64,000 bases of DNA from Companilactobacillus halodurans (GTDB lineage: Bacteria > Bacillota > Bacilli > Lactobacillales > Lactobacillaceae). The stretch covers positions 62,001 through 126,000 of the forward strand of contig NZ_VDFP01000001.1 in the NCBI RefSeq assembly GCF_009600985.1, in the 5' to 3' direction. The notes beneath the pieces were generated by a model. The model made no database searches and was not told the origin of the DNA. It was given only the letters and a program-made list of their open reading frames with translations. Below are positions 25,945 through 34,581 of this stretch, in pieces. Made by a program: the position numbers and the translations under genes. How positions within the stretch are numbered: the first letter of the stretch is position 1; each line of letters begins with the position of its first letter.

Positions 25945-26790
25945 TTGAAGTCAATCACATTCAATCAACAAAAAACGTCAGCTATCGGTATTGGTACTTG
26001 GCACATTGGCGAGGGCGATGCCAATAAAACTGAATCAGAAATCAAAGCTCTCCAATATGGACTAGATAATGGCATCAATCTTATCGATACCGCTGAAATG
26101 TACGGTGAGGGATTATCGGAAACATTAATCGGCAATGCCATTAAAGACTACGACCGAAGTAAATTTCAATTAATTTCAAAATTTTATCCCTATCACGCGA
26201 CTGAGAAATTGATTGAAAAAAGTTTAAAAGCTAGTCTGAAACGTCTTCAAACTGATTACCTAGATTTGTACCTATTGCATTGGCGCGGTCAAACTCCTTT
26301 AGCTGAAACTGTTAATGGATTAGAGAAAATGGTCAAAGCTGGATTAATTAAAAACTGGGGCGTTTCTAATTTTGATCTCAATGATTTAAAGGAATTAGAC
26401 TCAATTTCTCATGGTTCAAACTGTCGCATCAATGAAGATTTATATAATATCAGCAGTCGTTCAATTGAATATTCGATTCTACCTTGGCAAAAAGAGCATC
26501 AAATGTCATTTGTCGGCTATTCTCCTTTTGGATCAGATGGCGGACAATATCTAAAGATTAAGCCCGTTATTAAAGAGATGGCCCAACAAAAACACATTAC
26601 CGTTCATCAATTGCTTTTAGCCTGGGTCTTAAGAAATCATGATGTACTCAGTATCCCAAAGACATCTTCAGTTGAACATATGAAAAGTAATCTTTTCGCT
26701 GTTGATGTTGAATTTTCTCAATCAGAATTGGATCTTTTGGATGAATCTTACCCTAAGCCTAATGAAAATTCTCAATTAGAAATAATTTGA
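25945..26790 (+). CDS. Aldo/keto reductase
   Basis: 281 residues, NAD(P)H-dependent TIM-barrel oxidoreductase. The AKR tetrad is visible: Asp and Tyr in LIDTAEMYGEGLSE, Lys in LISKFYP and His in YLLHWRG. C-terminal cofactor contacts are in VLSIPKTSSVEHMKSN. The start is TTG, with AATGAGG upstream, giving the usual MKSITFNQQKTSAIGIGTW. A single gene; the physiological carbonyl substrate is unknown. Confidence 0.92.
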   Translation: MKSITFNQQKTSAIGIGTWHIGEGDANKTESEIKALQYGLDNGINLIDTAEMYGEGLSETLIGNAIKDYDRSKFQLISKFYPYHATEKLIEKSLKASLKRLQTDYLDLYLLHWRGQTPLAETVNGLEKMVKAGLIKNWGVSNFDLNDLKELDSISHGSNCRINEDLYNISSRSIEYSILPWQKEHQMSFVGYSPFGSDGGQYLKIKPVIKEMAQQKHITVHQLLLAWVLRNHDVLSIPKTSSVEHMKSNLFAVDVEFSQSELDLLDESYPKPNENSQLEII

Positions 26791-26803
26791 TTCATAGCTA
26801 CTA

Positions 26804-26841
26804 AAAGCCTCGACTATTTTTCAATAATCGAGGTTTATTTT
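26804..26841. terminator. Terminator between the aldo/keto reductase and riboflavin genes
   Basis: Arms CCTCGACTATT and AATAATCGAGG (one mismatch). A T-rich run follows on the + strand and a shorter one on the - strand, so it serves both convergent units. Confidence 0.7.
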
Positions 26842-27306
26842 TTACTCTAATTTTATTTCCAAATTAATCATTTCTAAAATATCTTCAGCACATTCCGAGC
26901 CTTTGTTGCCAGCTTTACCGCCTGCTCGATCTAAGGCTTGAGCCATATTTTCTGTTGTCAAGACACCATAAGTCAGTGGAACTTTTCCATTCAAGGAAGT
27001 TTGAGCAATTCCGCTGGCAGATTGAGCACATACATAATCAAAATGAGCTGTTTGACCTTTAACTACAGCACCTAAAGTAATGATTCCATCGTAATTTCTT
27101 TGTTGAGAAATCAACCTAGCTATTCTTGGTATTTCCATGGCTCCAGGTACTTGAAAAGTTTTAATATCAGAAGCATTAACTCCACTTTGTTCTAATTTTG
27201 CAACTGCTCCATCAATCAACCGATCAGTCACGATTTGATTGAATCTTGAGACAACGATTGCTATTTTTAAACCTTGTCCTTTGATTTCACCTATTACTGG
27301 TCTCAT
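26842..27306 (-). CDS. ribH: 6,7-dimethyl-8-ribityllumazine synthase
   Basis: 154 residues. Condenses 5-amino-6-ribitylaminouracil with 3,4-dihydroxybutanone 4-phosphate. Family motifs: VVSRFNQIVTDRLIDGA, FQVPGAMEIPRIA, IITLGAVVKGQTAHFDYVC (with the catalytic His) and PLTYGVLTTENMAQALDRAGGKAGNKG. Last gene of the rib operon; its start overlaps the ribBA stop. Confidence 0.96.
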   Translation of the reverse strand: MRPVIGEIKGQGLKIAIVVSRFNQIVTDRLIDGAVAKLEQSGVNASDIKTFQVPGAMEIPRIARLISQQRNYDGIITLGAVVKGQTAHFDYVCAQSASGIAQTSLNGKVPLTYGVLTTENMAQALDRAGGKAGNKGSECAEDILEMINLEIKLE

Positions 27307-28508
27307 TATTCCACGTCCTTTAACATATGATTAAATTTGTTCTTCTTTGTTTGTAAATACTTCAAATCAATTTCATTAGGTACTATTTCTAAGGGAATTC
27401 TTTTAGTAACCTTGATTCCTAAACGTTCTAATTGATTAATTTTGTCAGGATTATTAGTCATTAAAGATACTTCATTAATCTGCAATTTATTCAATAAATT
27501 AACCGCTAAACCGTAGTTTCTAGCATCAGCTTTAAATCCTAATTTTAAATTAGCTTCCACTGTGTCATTGCCTTCATCTTGCAAACGGTAAGCTTTTAAC
27601 TTATTGATTAAACCAATTCCACGACCTTCTTGATGAAGATAGATCAACATTCCAGAACCATTATTTTCAATTTTTTTGAGTGATTCCTCCAACTGGGCAC
27701 CGCAATCGCAACGTTTAGAACCAAAGATATCGCCTGTAAAGCATTCTGAATGGATTCTTAGTAATGAATCAGCCTTCAATTGTCCTTTATAAATTAAAAG
27801 GATTGACTTATCATCCTTAGTCAGATACGAACGTAGTCGAAAATGCCCATAACGCGTGGGTAAATCTACATCAGAATCTTCCTTTAACAAATCTTGTTCC
27901 GTCATATAACGATATTCAATTAAATCATGAATTGTAATTAAGTTAAGATGCCATTTTTTTGCTAATGGTCGCAAATCTTTTAAACGCGCCATCGTGCCAT
28001 CTTTTTTAATAACTTCGCAAATGTAAGAGACTGGATTGGCTCCAGCAATTTTTGCTAAATCGACTGCGGCTTCAGTATGTCCAGTTCTTTGCATAACACC
28101 GTTATCTTTTGCTACCAGTGGGAAAATGTGCCCTGGATGATAAAAATCTTGAGCTTGACTGGTAGGATTGGCCAATTGAGAGATTGTTTTGGCACGATCA
28201 AAAGCTGAAATTCCAGTCGTTGTCGTCTTCACATCTGTACTAATGGTAAAAGCTGTATTAAATGCATCGTGAGATTTGGTCATTGGTTCAAGATTTAATC
28301 GAGTAGCAAATTCTTTACTCATGGGGACGCAGAGTAAGCCCCTTGCGTGAGTAATCATAAAATTGACATTTTCGGGTTTGACAAAATCAGCTAAACCAAT
28401 CATATCTCCTTCTGACTCTCGATCTGGCGAATCAGCCACGATAATTAATTTTCCGGCTTTTAAATCTTCAATGGCTATTTTGACTTTTTCTATAATTTGA
28501 TTACGCAT
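27306..28508 (-). CDS. ribBA: Bifunctional 3,4-dihydroxybutanone phosphate synthase / GTP cyclohydrolase II
   Basis: 400 residues. Supplies both branches of riboflavin synthesis. The N-terminal RibB half (about 1-200) has LIIVADSPDRESEGDMIGLAD and YHPGHIFPLVA...RTGHTEAAVDLA. The C-terminal RibA half has the zinc site CFTGDIFGSKRCDCGAQ and IYLHQEGRGIGLINKLKAY. The start was taken at the ATG with AAGGAG 7 nt upstream; it overlaps the ribE stop by 8 bp, and six more upstream codons are open but unneeded. Confidence 0.96.
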   Translation of the reverse strand: MRNQIIEKVKIAIEDLKAGKLIIVADSPDRESEGDMIGLADFVKPENVNFMITHARGLLCVPMSKEFATRLNLEPMTKSHDAFNTAFTISTDVKTTTTGISAFDRAKTISQLANPTSQAQDFYHPGHIFPLVAKDNGVMQRTGHTEAAVDLAKIAGANPVSYICEVIKKDGTMARLKDLRPLAKKWHLNLITIHDLIEYRYMTEQDLLKEDSDVDLPTRYGHFRLRSYLTKDDKSILLIYKGQLKADSLLRIHSECFTGDIFGSKRCDCGAQLEESLKKIENNGSGMLIYLHQEGRGIGLINKLKAYRLQDEGNDTVEANLKLGFKADARNYGLAVNLLNKLQINEVSLMTNNPDKINQLERLGIKVTKRIPLEIVPNEIDLKYLQTKKNKFNHMLKDVE

Positions 28509-29097
28509 GAGAATTCTCCTTAGCAACTTGATTTAAAATATATTTTGCAAGAATATCTGTTTCAAGATTGACGGTTTGATTGATTTGTAAACTTCCTAAA
28601 ACAGTTTTTTCATGAGTGTAAGGTATAATGCCCACACTAAATTTATCCTCTTTGACATCAATAATCGTTAAACTGACGCCGTCGAGTGCCACAGAGCCTT
28701 TTTCAACTAAATATGGTTGATATTTTTCATCAATTGAAAATGTTAAGAGAGTAGAATTTCTATCTGCTTTTTTAGCCAACAACTGGCTCGTCGTATCAAC
28801 ATGCCCTAAAACAAAATGACCATCAAATCGTTTTTTGACTTGCATAGCTAATTCTAAATTAACCAAGCTACCAACTTTAAAATCTCTAATGTTACTCCTT
28901 GAATACGTCTCTGGCATTACATCAACGCTAAATTCATCCTTTGAGAAATTGGTAACTGTGAGGCAAATACCATCAATAGCAACGCTTTCCCCTTTTTTTA
29001 AACTTGAAAATTTATTTTCAACGATTAACTGATAATTGCCTTTAGTATGTTCGATGCCGTATATTTTGCCGATATTTTGCACAATACCTGTAAACAT
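28501..29097 (-). CDS. ribE: Riboflavin synthase
   Basis: 198 residues. Dismutates two lumazines to riboflavin and the pyrimidine precursor. It starts with the hallmark MFTGIVQNIGKI and has two homologous lumazine-binding repeats (about 1-95 and 96-190), each with a GESVAIDGICLTV/KGSVALDGVSLTI motif. The ATG shares one base with the ribD stop (TAATG) and has GGAGG upstream, so translation is coupled. Confidence 0.96.
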   Translation of the reverse strand: MFTGIVQNIGKIYGIEHTKGNYQLIVENKFSSLKKGESVAIDGICLTVTNFSKDEFSVDVMPETYSRSNIRDFKVGSLVNLELAMQVKKRFDGHFVLGHVDTTSQLLAKKADRNSTLLTFSIDEKYQPYLVEKGSVALDGVSLTIIDVKEDKFSVGIIPYTHEKTVLGSLQINQTVNLETDILAKYILNQVAKENSHA

Positions 29098-30134
29098 TAT
29101 TTTTTCCTCCAAGTTGATATCCTGATGTTGTCTCCTAAAAATTTGTATTTAGGTTTTTGAAATTCAATTGTTTTAATTTGTTGATTTTGACCGTTACATG
29201 CTCCCAAACCATTGCCAAATATCATTGGTGCTAGATAAATTACTAAATGATCAATCATACCTGCCTGAGCAAACTCGCTTTGAATTTTACTGCCACCTTC
29301 AACCAGCAAGGCTTGAATTTTTTTCTCATTCAACAAATTTAGAATATTTTTGACATTCCAATCGCCAACAAAAACCTCCACATTATCAGGCAAATTACGG
29401 TGGGCTTTGGTTTCGCTTAAAAACCAAATTTTGGCTTGATTTTCAAAGATCCTTTTTGATAAATCAGCTGAATTAACATCTCTGACTAAAACAATTCTAA
29501 CCGGCGGAAATTTCATTTTTTTATTACGAACTGTTAATTGCGGATTATCAGTCTTGAAAGTATTTTCACCAATCAAAACAGCTTGGTTATTACTACGTAA
29601 ATCCTGTGCATCGTCATACGCAATTGAATTAGATATTAATGAGCGCTCGTTTGAAAATTTGTTAATTTTTCCATCCAAAGTCATTGCATATTTTAAAGTC
29701 ACTAAAGGACGATGATTATTAAAAGAAAACATATAAGCTTGATTCAGGTCCGTTTTTATATTTAAGTTTTCAACTTCTATCCCGTGATCTTTTAAATATT
29801 TGACTCCGTGCCCACTTACCAAAGGATTAGGATCAAGACTTCCTATCACGACTTTTTTCAATCCAACTTCAACAATTCGTTGAACGCATGGTGGTGTCTT
29901 GCCAAAATGAGAGCACGGTTCCAAAGTTACAAAAATCGTTGCGCCTTTTGCCATTGATATATTTTTTAAATTGTTTAAAGTATTGATTTCGGCATGTTCA
30001 TGACCAAAAGTTTGATGATGACCACTAGCTAAAACCTGACTATCTTTGACGATTACAGCACCAACTTTTGGATTAAGCCAAGTATCCGTTCCTTTCCTAG
30101 CTTCATCAAAAGCTAATTTCATAAAATCATTCAT
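29097..30134 (-). CDS. ribD: Bifunctional diaminohydroxyphosphoribosylaminopyrimidine deaminase / reductase
   Basis: 345 residues from the chosen ATG (MNDFMKLAFDEARKG). The deaminase half (about 1-145) carries zinc ligands in GHEHAEINTL and LEPCSHFGKTPPC. The reductase half (about 146-345) has MTLDGKI, ISNSIAYDDAQDLRSNNQAVLIG and LLVEGGSKIQSEF. First gene of ribD-ribE-ribBA-ribH, preceded by an FMN riboswitch. The frame is open 12 codons further, into the riboswitch leader, but that would overlap the terminator flank. Confidence 0.95.
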   Translation of the reverse strand: MNDFMKLAFDEARKGTDTWLNPKVGAVIVKDSQVLASGHHQTFGHEHAEINTLNNLKNISMAKGATIFVTLEPCSHFGKTPPCVQRIVEVGLKKVVIGSLDPNPLVSGHGVKYLKDHGIEVENLNIKTDLNQAYMFSFNNHRPLVTLKYAMTLDGKINKFSNERSLISNSIAYDDAQDLRSNNQAVLIGENTFKTDNPQLTVRNKKMKFPPVRIVLVRDVNSADLSKRIFENQAKIWFLSETKAHRNLPDNVEVFVGDWNVKNILNLLNEKKIQALLVEGGSKIQSEFAQAGMIDHLVIYLAPMIFGNGLGACNGQNQQIKTIEFQKPKYKFLGDNIRISTWRKK

Positions 30135-30154
30135 AATAATCCTATTCACCCCAC

Positions 30155-30189
30155 AAAAAAAGCCCCGCAAACATTTTGCGAGGCTTTAA
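30155..30189 (-). terminator. Riboswitch expression-platform terminator of the rib operon
   Basis: On the - strand AAAGCCTCGCAAA, short loop, TTTGCGGGGCTTT and T7. It lies between the FMN aptamer and ribD, so FMN binding would end transcription early. Confidence 0.88.
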
Positions 30190-30264
30190 AGATAAGCTAA
30201 ATAAGATTTCACACGAGAGCAACCTCAAATAAGCTTACTAGAAGTATGAAATAATTATTTTTTT

Positions 30265-30390
30265 CTTCTCCCATCCAGACTATACTGTCGGTCCCAGACT
30301 CTCACTGGGTCCACCACTTTCGTGGGTCACGGACTTCAATCGCTTGATTGTTACCGTCGGTTGGGAATTTCACCCTGCCCCGAAGAAATC
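30265..30390 (-). ncRNA. FMN riboswitch (RFN element)
   Basis: On the - strand the conserved aptamer parts appear in order: GGGGCAGGGTGAAATTCCC, ACCGACGGTAA, GTCCGTGACCC, GTGGACCCAGTGAGA, GGGACCGACAGTATAGTC and GGATGGGAGAAG. This is the standard RFN consensus. It sits 75 bp before a terminator and 130 bp before ribD and should reduce rib transcription when FMN is plentiful. Confidence 0.97.
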
Positions 30391-30434
30391 TATTCAGTTT
30401 TCACCAAAGACGATACTCTATCTTAAAAATTATT

Positions 30435-31751
30435 TCAAGAAAAGTTTTTTCTGCTCAAAAAATAAAATGGAACTGCTACAAGTAATGCTCCAAATCCCCA
30501 AATTAAGTTGACCACATCAGTTTGAGATAATAGCAAAACTGAAATAGTAACAGCAACAACTGGTATCAACCAACCAAATGGTATTTTAAAGCCAGATTTA
30601 CGATTCTTCATTGTTTTTCTAAACACTATAACGGCGATACAGCTAGGAATATATTGAGCAAATCTTGATACGGCACTAATTTGAGCCAAGGTATTGAAGG
30701 TTCCTGATAATGCAATCATTAATCCTAATAACGATGATATAACGATAGCTGGATATGGAACTCCAAAACGATTTTTATTGCTTAATGCCTTGGGCATCAT
30801 CTTATTGTCAGCCATTGCAACACCAGAACGCGGTGTAATAAATGATGACGAAACACAAATTCCACCAATTGAAAGCAAGGTCCCTGCCGCAATCAAATAC
30901 TTGCCAAAGCTTCCTGCTATTTGACCGAAAGCATCTTGCACTGGTGTAACGCTTGTTGCTAATGACTTCCCTAAGACGCCGATACAAACTGCTTGAATAA
31001 AAATATAAAAGGCTGCCACTGCCAAGATAATGATAATTAAAACTCTTGGTAAATCTTTTTGAGGATTCTTCATTTCACCAGCTGCAACGACAGCACCCTC
31101 AACACCTGTAAAGACATAGAACATTGTAATAGCTGCTAAAGAAAAGGAACTAGTATTCGAAACTGCTGCTGGCAAAAATGGCGTAAAATTACTTCCTCTA
31201 ATGAACCAAATCCCCACAGCAATAAAAATCAATAAAGGCAATAATTTAGAAACAGTAATAACGTTGTTGATAATTGAAGCCACTCTTACACCGAGCAAGT
31301 TCATAGTCATTAAAGATAAAGCCAATATTGTGACAATTATATCCTTAGAAGCTGTATTGTTTAGTTGTGGAAAAACACCAGCTAATGCAGTTGCAAAGGC
31401 TACATAAAGCGTTCCTTCAGCAATTATCCTGATTGCCCAAGTAACAAAACCTACTTCATAACCAACAAAATTTCCAAAGGCTGCCTTAGCATAAATATAA
31501 GGGCCGCCAGTTTCCTCGAATAAACTAGAGTCTTCAGCAAAGCATAGTCCAATCGTTAAGATCAATAATGCATCAAAACCTAGAACTAATAAACTTGCCG
31601 GACCAAATAATTTCATGCCTTCATTGGGTAAAAGAAAAATCCCTGAACCAATGATTCCATTAATACCGAATAACAAAACTGTCCAAAAACCCATTTTATG
31701 AGTTTTAACTTTTGCTTGACTTTGAACGTGAACCGAAACTGCTTGTTTCAT
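30435..31751 (-). CDS. APC-superfamily amino acid permease
   Basis: 438 residues from the ATG with AGAGGGTGG upstream (MKQAVSVHVQSQ); the longer open frame runs into the preceding gene and is not needed. Twelve membrane helices. APC motifs: VLLFGINGIIGSGIFLLPNEG in helix 1 and FVFTGVEGAVVAAGEMKNPQKDLPR at helix 6. It begins 13 bp after the gamma-glutamyl hydrolase pseudogene, so the pair once acted together, perhaps on a gamma-glutamyl compound or glutamate/GABA. Substrate unknown. Confidence 0.88.
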   Translation of the reverse strand: MKQAVSVHVQSQAKVKTHKMGFWTVLLFGINGIIGSGIFLLPNEGMKLFGPASLLVLGFDALLILTIGLCFAEDSSLFEETGGPYIYAKAAFGNFVGYEVGFVTWAIRIIAEGTLYVAFATALAGVFPQLNNTASKDIIVTILALSLMTMNLLGVRVASIINNVITVSKLLPLLIFIAVGIWFIRGSNFTPFLPAAVSNTSSFSLAAITMFYVFTGVEGAVVAAGEMKNPQKDLPRVLIIIILAVAAFYIFIQAVCIGVLGKSLATSVTPVQDAFGQIAGSFGKYLIAAGTLLSIGGICVSSSFITPRSGVAMADNKMMPKALSNKNRFGVPYPAIVISSLLGLMIALSGTFNTLAQISAVSRFAQYIPSCIAVIVFRKTMKNRKSGFKIPFGWLIPVVAVTISVLLLSQTDVVNLIWGFGALLVAVPFYFLSRKNFS

Positions 31752-31764
31752 ACTTTCCACCCTC

Positions 31765-32478
31765 TTATGTTCGATCGATAAATTGTTTAAATAAATCCAA
31801 TTCTCGTGAATCATTCTGCCATAAATTCTCTGGATGCCATTGAACTGCTTGAACGCTGGCATCTTGATTCTCGATTCCTTCAATCACGCCATCGCTTGCT
31901 CTTGCGACAACTTTTAAGCCATCCGCAACACCTTTGATTGCTTGATGATGGCGTGAATTTACGAAGACATTATCGCCAATCGTTTTAAATAGTTGCGAGT
32001 CATGATTGACTGAAACAAAATGGGTTGGCTGGTCTCCTGGAGCTGCTTGATGGTGCTTTAAAATCTGACCAGGATACTGACTAGTTAAATCTTGATAAAC
32101 GCTACCACCTAAAGCAACATTAATAATTTGGGCTCCGCGACAAAATCAAAAAATAGGAATGTTTTCGGCTACGGCCGTTCTAATAAGAGCAATTTCAAAC
32201 AAGTCACGATTCCTATTAGTAACTCCAAGTTCTGGAATCGGCTCCTCGCCCATAAAATTAGGATCGATATCTGGACCACCTGTAAAAATAACTCCGTCCA
32301 GACGTTTTAATAATCCATTAATTTGTTCTTTAGGAAGATAAGGTAAACTAACTGGAATTCCATCCGCAGCTAAAACTGCATTGACTGCTGGACGAGGTAC
32401 AAAATCCATTAGTTTTTGGTTAATTACTGGTGTAGCTTCTAAATAAACGTCCGCTGTAATTCCAATCAACTTGCTCAT
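31765..32478 (-). pseudogene. Gamma-glutamyl-GABA hydrolase-like peptidase C26, interrupted by TGA
   Basis: The frame encodes 237 residues typical of PuuD-like class I amidotransferase hydrolases. It starts MSKLIGITADVYLEATP, then FTGGPDIDPNFMGEE, and past the stop it runs FCRGAQIINVALGGSVYQDL...NSRHHQAIKGV...VQAVQWHPENLW to a normal TAA. A single in-frame TGA (32146-32148) replaces the residue two before the nucleophile Cys, where family members have Gly (GGA to TGA is one change). Everything after is still in frame and well conserved, so the lesion is recent, or is a sequence error. The first ORF alone (110 residues) lacks the catalytic residues. Confidence 0.88.
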
Positions 32479-32594
32479 AAAATCGCTCCTTTTTTAATTT
32501 AATTTTTAGATTATCACTCTGAAATAATCTGTCAAATATTTTATTAATCATATTAATCATTTACTAATGTTTTTCTAATTTTATGGCCAGACAA

Positions 32595-32628
32595 TCTGTA
32601 AATTGTTTATAAATTAAGGATTTACAGA
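32595..32628. repeat. Inverted repeat upstream of the hydrolase pseudogene
   Basis: TCTGTAAAT and ATTTACAGA, perfect 9-bp arms 16 bp apart, between the hydrolase start and the antiterminator's terminator. It could be an operator; nothing else supports a role. Confidence 0.35.
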
Positions 32629-32638
32629 AAGATTATAA

Positions 32639-32676
32639 TTAAAAAAGCGTACTTAGATTTTTATTTCTAAGTACGC
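32639..32676 (-). terminator. Terminator of the third antiterminator gene
   Basis: Perfect arms GCGTACTTAGA/TCTAAGTACGC with T6 on the - strand, directly after the BglG-type gene stop. Confidence 0.88.
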
Positions 32677-32681
32677 TCAAT

Positions 32682-33542
32682 TTATTTATTTTGATTTAAT
32701 CCATCTTCTTGAGTTATCCGTTGCAAGTGAATAATGAAATAAAGCATTTCTTTACTATTTAATTTTACTTGAGTTATTTTTTCAATTTCATTAAAAATTT
32801 GCCTCGCGATACCAGTCGACCCCGGATAATCTCGTTCCATTTCTAGTTCAATTTTTTTATCAAATGGAGTATCTTCTGCCATATCGCCAAGTCGTTCTAA
32901 TAAATACTGTAAATGAATCATGAACCGATCATAATAATTGCTATTGCTGCCAGTACGAAAAATATTATTTCTTACTAGAATCGTCTTAATCAATTTCACC
33001 AAATCCACTTTAGAATGAATATAACGCTGATTGCTTTTATCACTGCCCCTTGCGTTGATAAAATGTAACGCTATATTGCGTATTTCTGACTCTGGAAGCT
33101 TAATATTCAAATTATGATTAATAATATCTAATCCCTTGCTAGCAACCAAATATTCACTAGTATACTTATCACTCATATCAGGGATTCGACTGGGCTTATA
33201 TTTACCATCCATATAACGTTGATAAGCCCCATATATATGGTCGCTAAGCGTTATATACACATAATCTAGAACCGAATAGTCAAACTTTTTCTTAGCGTAA
33301 TCAACAATCTCATAAGTCGTCGTGACAATGTCTATTGGGATATCTTTCAATAAAAAATATAAATCCTTTTGGGACTCATCTGTATCCAAGTAAAAAATCT
33401 TTTCAATTTTTGTGGTATCTATTTTTGAATCTTTTGATTTTCGAAAGGCAATCCCTTTGCCTCTAACAATGGCACGATGCTTGTCCCCTAAATCAACCAG
33501 TGCAGTATTATTATTAAAAATCTGATTTATAATCAATTGCAT
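32682..33542 (-). CDS. BglG/LicT/LacT-family antiterminator, third copy
   Basis: 286 residues from the ATG that gives MQLIINQIFNNNTALV, the conserved start of the RNA-binding CAT domain (about 1-56); a G7 tract serves as the ribosome site. PRD1 and PRD2 follow with their regulatory His residues in LSDHIYGAYQR, IALHFINARG, FMIHLQYL and YFIIHLQR. Such proteins bind RAT RNA and prevent termination when dephosphorylated by the cognate PTS. No RAT-terminator unit lies in front of this gene and no PTS gene follows, so it may act in trans on the lac-type operons upstream. It follows a HAD gene. Confidence 0.9.
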   Translation of the reverse strand: MQLIINQIFNNNTALVDLGDKHRAIVRGKGIAFRKSKDSKIDTTKIEKIFYLDTDESQKDLYFLLKDIPIDIVTTTYEIVDYAKKKFDYSVLDYVYITLSDHIYGAYQRYMDGKYKPSRIPDMSDKYTSEYLVASKGLDIINHNLNIKLPESEIRNIALHFINARGSDKSNQRYIHSKVDLVKLIKTILVRNNIFRTGSNSNYYDRFMIHLQYLLERLGDMAEDTPFDKKIELEMERDYPGSTGIARQIFNEIEKITQVKLNSKEMLYFIIHLQRITQEDGLNQNK

Positions 33543-33605
33543 GCGCTTTCCCCCCCACAACCAATTATAAAAGAATAATTATAATTTAACCTTAAAATAA
33601 AAAAA

Positions 33606-34421
33606 TTATTTTAAGGCAAACTTTTCAATAGCCAATCCGACGCCATCATGATTATTATCCTCTGTCACATAATCACTGGCTGCTTTAACATCTGGAAGAG
33701 CATTTCCCATTGCAATTCCCTTGCCAACAAGTTTTATCATCGGAATATCATTATCACGATCACCCATGGCAATCACAGAGCTTAAATCAAGATTCAGTTT
33801 TTTAGCTAAAACCTTAATAGCCTCGCCTTTATTAACATCTTTAGGGAAAATTTCCAAGAAACCAACTCCAGTTCGAACTACGAAGTAATCTTGATCGAAC
33901 CTTTTATGTACCATTTCACTAATTTGGTCCAATTGAGCTTCATCCCCATTAATAATGGCCTTAACGATTTCAAAATCATTTGGCAATTGATCAGGTTCTT
34001 TAAAATACAAACCGTTGTCATTTTCATAAGCCTGCATAATGGTGTATTTATCAATCCAGTTTCGCTGACTGGTATAAGTATTACCTTGATTATCGACGAC
34101 GTTATATTGCAAATCATTGTCTTTAATAAATTTAACGAATTCTCGGTAAAATTTGTTTGTCATAGTTTTTTGAGCGATAATTTCACCGGCCAAATTTTCT
34201 ATAATGGCTCCGCCATTAGTAATTATGTACTGGTCTTTACCTGAAATCCCCAATGACTTTGTGTACTTTACAACAGCATTATGAGTTCTTCCTGAACAAA
34301 GGACAATTTTAATTCCTTGTTCTAAAGCTTTTTTAATAACTTCTTTATTCTTTTTTGAAATTGATTTTTCACTTGTCAATAAGGTATCATCCATATCTAA
34401 TGCAATTAACTTATAGTCCAT
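33606..34421 (-). CDS. HAD-superfamily sugar-phosphate phosphatase, Cof type
   Basis: 271 residues. HAD motif I is LIALDMDDTLLTSEK (nucleophile Asp), motif II LCSGRTHN, a C2-type cap in the middle, and motifs III/IV KGEAIKVLAKKL and IAMGDRDNDIPMIKLVG. Dephosphorylates sugar phosphates, probably to relieve sugar-phosphate stress. It lies between lacG and the third antiterminator and resembles the HAD protein at 44081, so both came from a duplication linked to the PTS operons. An AT-rich hairpin (CCTTAAAATAA/TTATTTTAAGG) overlaps its stop. Confidence 0.88.
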   Translation of the reverse strand: MDYKLIALDMDDTLLTSEKSISKKNKEVIKKALEQGIKIVLCSGRTHNAVVKYTKSLGISGKDQYIITNGGAIIENLAGEIIAQKTMTNKFYREFVKFIKDNDLQYNVVDNQGNTYTSQRNWIDKYTIMQAYENDNGLYFKEPDQLPNDFEIVKAIINGDEAQLDQISEMVHKRFDQDYFVVRTGVGFLEIFPKDVNKGEAIKVLAKKLNLDLSSVIAMGDRDNDIPMIKLVGKGIAMGNALPDVKAASDYVTEDNNHDGVGLAIEKFALK

Positions 34422-34471
34422 GTTATTCCTCGATTTCTTTGTTTTAATTATATTGTATAATTTTTCCCAAA

Positions 34472-34507
34472 AAAGAGCTTTGAGATTTAATAAAATCTCA
34501 AAACTCT
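34472..34507 (-). terminator. Terminator of the first lac-type operon
   Basis: On the - strand AGAGTTTTGAGATTT, short loop, AAATCTCAAAGCTCT and T6. It lies between lacG and the HAD gene. Confidence 0.82.
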
Positions 34508-34581
34508 ATTAATTTTCAACGTTTAATTTTAGAATTTAGTAATTTCAATCCCTAGGTAAATTACTTCTACTAAAAATATTT

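Noticed and set aside
31752-31883. 44-codon extension of the APC permease
   Set aside because: It overlaps the end of the hydrolase gene in another frame and is not like a permease N-terminus.
33543-33605. RAT-terminator in front of the third antiterminator gene
   Set aside because: The hairpin there is an AT-only stem overlapping the HAD stop; no TTGTTACT...AGGC motif.
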